From: Schistocephalus solidus
Lineage: Eukaryota; Platyhelminthes; Cestoda; Diphyllobothriidea; Diphyllobothriidae
Direction: 5' to 3'
Assembly: GCA_017591395.1 (NCBI GenBank)
Contig: WEDG01005576.1
Coordinates: 82,997 to 146,996 of the forward strand
DNA length: 64,000 bases
Program-made: the position numbers and the translations under genes
In this document: one piece after another, positions 61,546 to 64,000 of the stretch
Layout: every line of letters begins with the position of its first letter
How positions within the stretch are numbered: the first letter of the stretch is position 1
Notes under the pieces: model-generated
Told to the model about the DNA's origin: nothing
The model's input: the letters and a program-made list of their open reading frames with translations, nothing else
Database searches by the model: none

Positions 61546-64000
61546 TTTTAGAATAAAGAATTTATATTTGGTTAGCACGGGCAAGGTACTGTCTAAGCAA
61601 AAACATTTTTAACGTAATAAAGTTATGACAATGTGTGCAGATAAAATGTACAAATACATAACTTGTCCTGCTATGTCATAGTTAGCGATGTTTAAAATTA
61701 ATGGTGGACTAGAAAAATAGGCAGTGACTCCTACCATAATAATGGAGGCAGAGTTCAATAAGCCTCTCATTTTTTGAATAGAAAGAAGGAGAAAAACTGC
61801 TTAGGAAAAATGGTCAGGTGGTAGATTAGGGTAATACTGTAGAAGCATTTCAGAATGAGGTAATGAAACGTCGAGGTGATTCGTTATTGCTCACTTAGGC
61901 GTATGTCACAAAATCTCATGCAAATGCGTCAATGAACTTAAGTCCTCAGCCTCTTAGGATCCAGAATTGAATTCTGATGATGGTTAGTGTCCAAAGAAAC
62001 GGTAGAATTTTAGACTGTGGACCACCCAATGTGTACGTCCGAATGACGTCATCGTTTGGATGACTGGTTTTATAAGGAGACATCAAAATTTCATGGGCGA
62101 CTCTGAGGTAGCGAAAATATAGTTGCAAGAGGGTCACTTAAATTCCCGATGGTCCTTTCTCCGAGTCATGGGAAAAAGCTACTGGATGAGGAAAATAAAA
62201 CGTTAATAAAAATCAGTGTTAAAGATATATGTGCAGTCTTCGCTTGAATGCAGATAGACTAGTTAACGACCTAATTTCAATTGGCAAGTAATTCCAAAGA
62301 AAACTATACCTAGAAGCAAAGAAGAGAGCGTTTGCACGTGGAGGATGCAGGGGAGGTATGATTAGTGCAGAGTGCTTAGGTTATAAGGAAGACTAACGGG
62401 GTTAATGACAGAAAGCTTGGGGAGAGTTGAACTATTATTTAGTCGGAAAAAGGAAACGAAAACCTCTTTAAGTCTCTCTTGACCCAAAAGAAATTTTAGC
62501 TTCGTAAGCTGGCATCTTGTTGAGTAGGGAAGTAATTGATAAGGTCGGAAATAGGAGTTTTGCTGAAATGTCTTTGGACATTTTCAATTTTTGAACGGCT
62601 AGATTCGTTCATTAAACCGAAGTAAGGACAGCAAAATTTAAGAATTGGAAGTTCAAACATAGGATAAAGTCTTAAATTTAATTTCAGGAAGGTAGAAATT
62701 ATAAGAAATAACGCCGCAAATCTGAGCAGCTTTGGCTGTAATTCTATCGGCATGAGTCGAAAGATCTGAATTTATTGGTGTAGCTGAAGCCCAAGTCCTT
62801 GATGGAGGAACATTCAATCATGAGGGGCAACCTTCAAAGATAAGAGGTTGGGTGCGCTGTTTACAGGCTCAAAACTCATATAGCGACGTATTCTTAGTAG
62901 GTGAGAACTCCATTAGCCATGTGGAGCTCCAGGCCGAAAAGAGCGTCGAAGTCTGAATGAATTTGTTCTAGGCTCCGTTTGGTCGTAGAGAGTTAGAGAA
63001 GGAATACACTGCATTTGGGGTCATCAGCATAAATAAAAAGATGAGGAATGTTTAACTTTGGATGAAATCATCATTTATATACGGTAAGAACAACAAAGGA
63101 CTCTAATACGGTACCCTTGAAAGGACACCCACTAAACTAATCGTGGTAGCTGGAGTATTGAGGACCCTACTCAAAACTTTTGTTTTTGACAATTTTGGGA
63201 GTATGATCTAATAAAGTCGTCAAGGGGGACTACGAGAATCCTATAGCTTCTAGTTTAGCTGGAAGTCGTATGATGAGGCACTTTATCGAATGCTTTACTA
63301 AGATCAAAATCGATAACCTCTACAGATAGGTGATCATTACGATGAGAGGTTAGTAGATTTAGAAAAAGACTGATGGCAGGTTCTCACAAGTGTGGTCCGG
63401 GTAAGCAGCTTTCGTGTTGGATTTCGATAATTTGATTGCTTGGTGCAAAAATCCGTGGACGGTGTGGTAAATTAGTTTTCGAAAAGTTTAGCAAGAGAGT
63501 GTGTTTTATGAACACCTCGCGATAGAGTATTACGAATGTCGACCTAAACCAGGATTTAAAACTGGTATTATATAATAGAAGCTCTTAATAATCGGGAAGA
63601 AACCATTTCAAAATACTGAGAATAACTTGTTTAGTAAAGGTGGTAAACTTTCGAATCATCAAGTATTTGGAAATTACTGGGGTTCTAAACTGAATGTGTG
63701 AATTTTAGGTGAGCTATTTCCTTTGAATACATGAAGGCGAGGAAATTAATGGTTGTTAGAAGGAATCTTGAAAGCAGAGGAATTTTTGGGAGTAGGGCTA
63801 GCTCGGTAAAGAAGTTGGCGAAAAACGAATTAAACAACCTTGATTTGCTCCAAATCGTCTGTAAATGTTTTGTTACCGTAGAGGAGGGCGAAGTTACATT
63901 CAGACGCTTAGCTGATGACCAAACATGGAAGATATGGAGCAAATAGATTTGGATGAATTGGCACTTCACTTAGCAATACGTAACTGAACGAAGTATACCG
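61546..64000 (-). mobile_element. LINE B copy with RT, antisense, running off the window
   Basis: Minus strand: from the window edge to about 63620, possible linker sequence (FFANFFTE); RT remnants at 63250-63560 (GVHKTHSLAKL, and a DLSKAF-type palm in broken frames); the RT end at 62496-62753 (LYPMFELPILKFCCPYFGL, IENVQRHFSKTP); then the 3' UTR down to a ttctttattctaaaa tail near 61550. It is the longest B copy here but full of stops and small indels. Confidence 0.76.
62496..63620 (-). pseudogene. LINE B reverse transcriptase remnant
   Basis: Palm pieces near 63270-63320 and 63470-63520 align with the better-preserved fragment at 53449-53900. The C-terminal block at 62496-62753 aligns with B1 at 35495-35689. 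No intact catalytic YADD could be found between them. Confidence 0.7.

Overview
The window looks like nuclear DNA of a parasitic flatworm, most likely a tapeworm. This is an inference from the large-intron gene structure and from the style of the CR1-like LINEs and Ty3/gypsy elements; no species marker was seen. I recognise one host gene. Almost everything else identifiable is retroelement sequence, much of it broken.

1-14.5 kb holds the 3' part of an E-protein (class I bHLH; daughterless / TCF3-TCF4-TCF12 family) gene on the + strand. Five exons are visible: 1412-1835, 3422-3567, 3720-3865, 12178-12396 and 13958-14514. The second and third are tandem duplicates, each exactly 146 nt with identical splice phases, and each encodes the helix-loop-helix half of the domain. 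Exactly one of them must be used to keep the frame, because using both or neither gives an early stop. This is the E12/E47 arrangement of vertebrate TCF3, here in a flatworm. The intron after the alternative exons carries a decayed sense-strand LINE (about 7.05-11.5 kb) with tRNA-like SINEs in its 5' part.

14.5-33.3 kb has no recognisable host gene. It holds a degenerate satellite of about 315-bp monomers (19.1-21.6 kb), several copies of a dispersed repeat here called F, a (TAG)n microsatellite, a decayed sense-strand gypsy pol with RT and integrase fragments (29.7-31.4 kb), and a perfect 30-bp palindrome (32610-32639).

33334-57170 is best read as a single antisense Ty3/gypsy retrotransposon enlarged to 23.8 kb by nested insertions. 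Its two LTRs (TGTAA...TTACA), polypurine tract, gag, protease, RT end, RNase H, integrase and C-terminal GPY-like module all lie in the right antisense order. LINE B copies sit in the integrase end, between RT and RNase H, and at the RT catalytic site. LINEs A1 and A2 sit in LINE B 3' UTRs, LINE G and a tRNA-like piece sit in A2, LINE E sits in B, F repeats sit in E, and LINE C sits in the 5' LTR.

57.2-64 kb continues with antisense LINE remnants: an endonuclease domain and two more B copies, the last running off the window. Three LINE families (A, C and G) end in the same small 3' hairpin. Coordinates of decayed elements are by-eye estimates; splice sites and LTR ends were read base by base.
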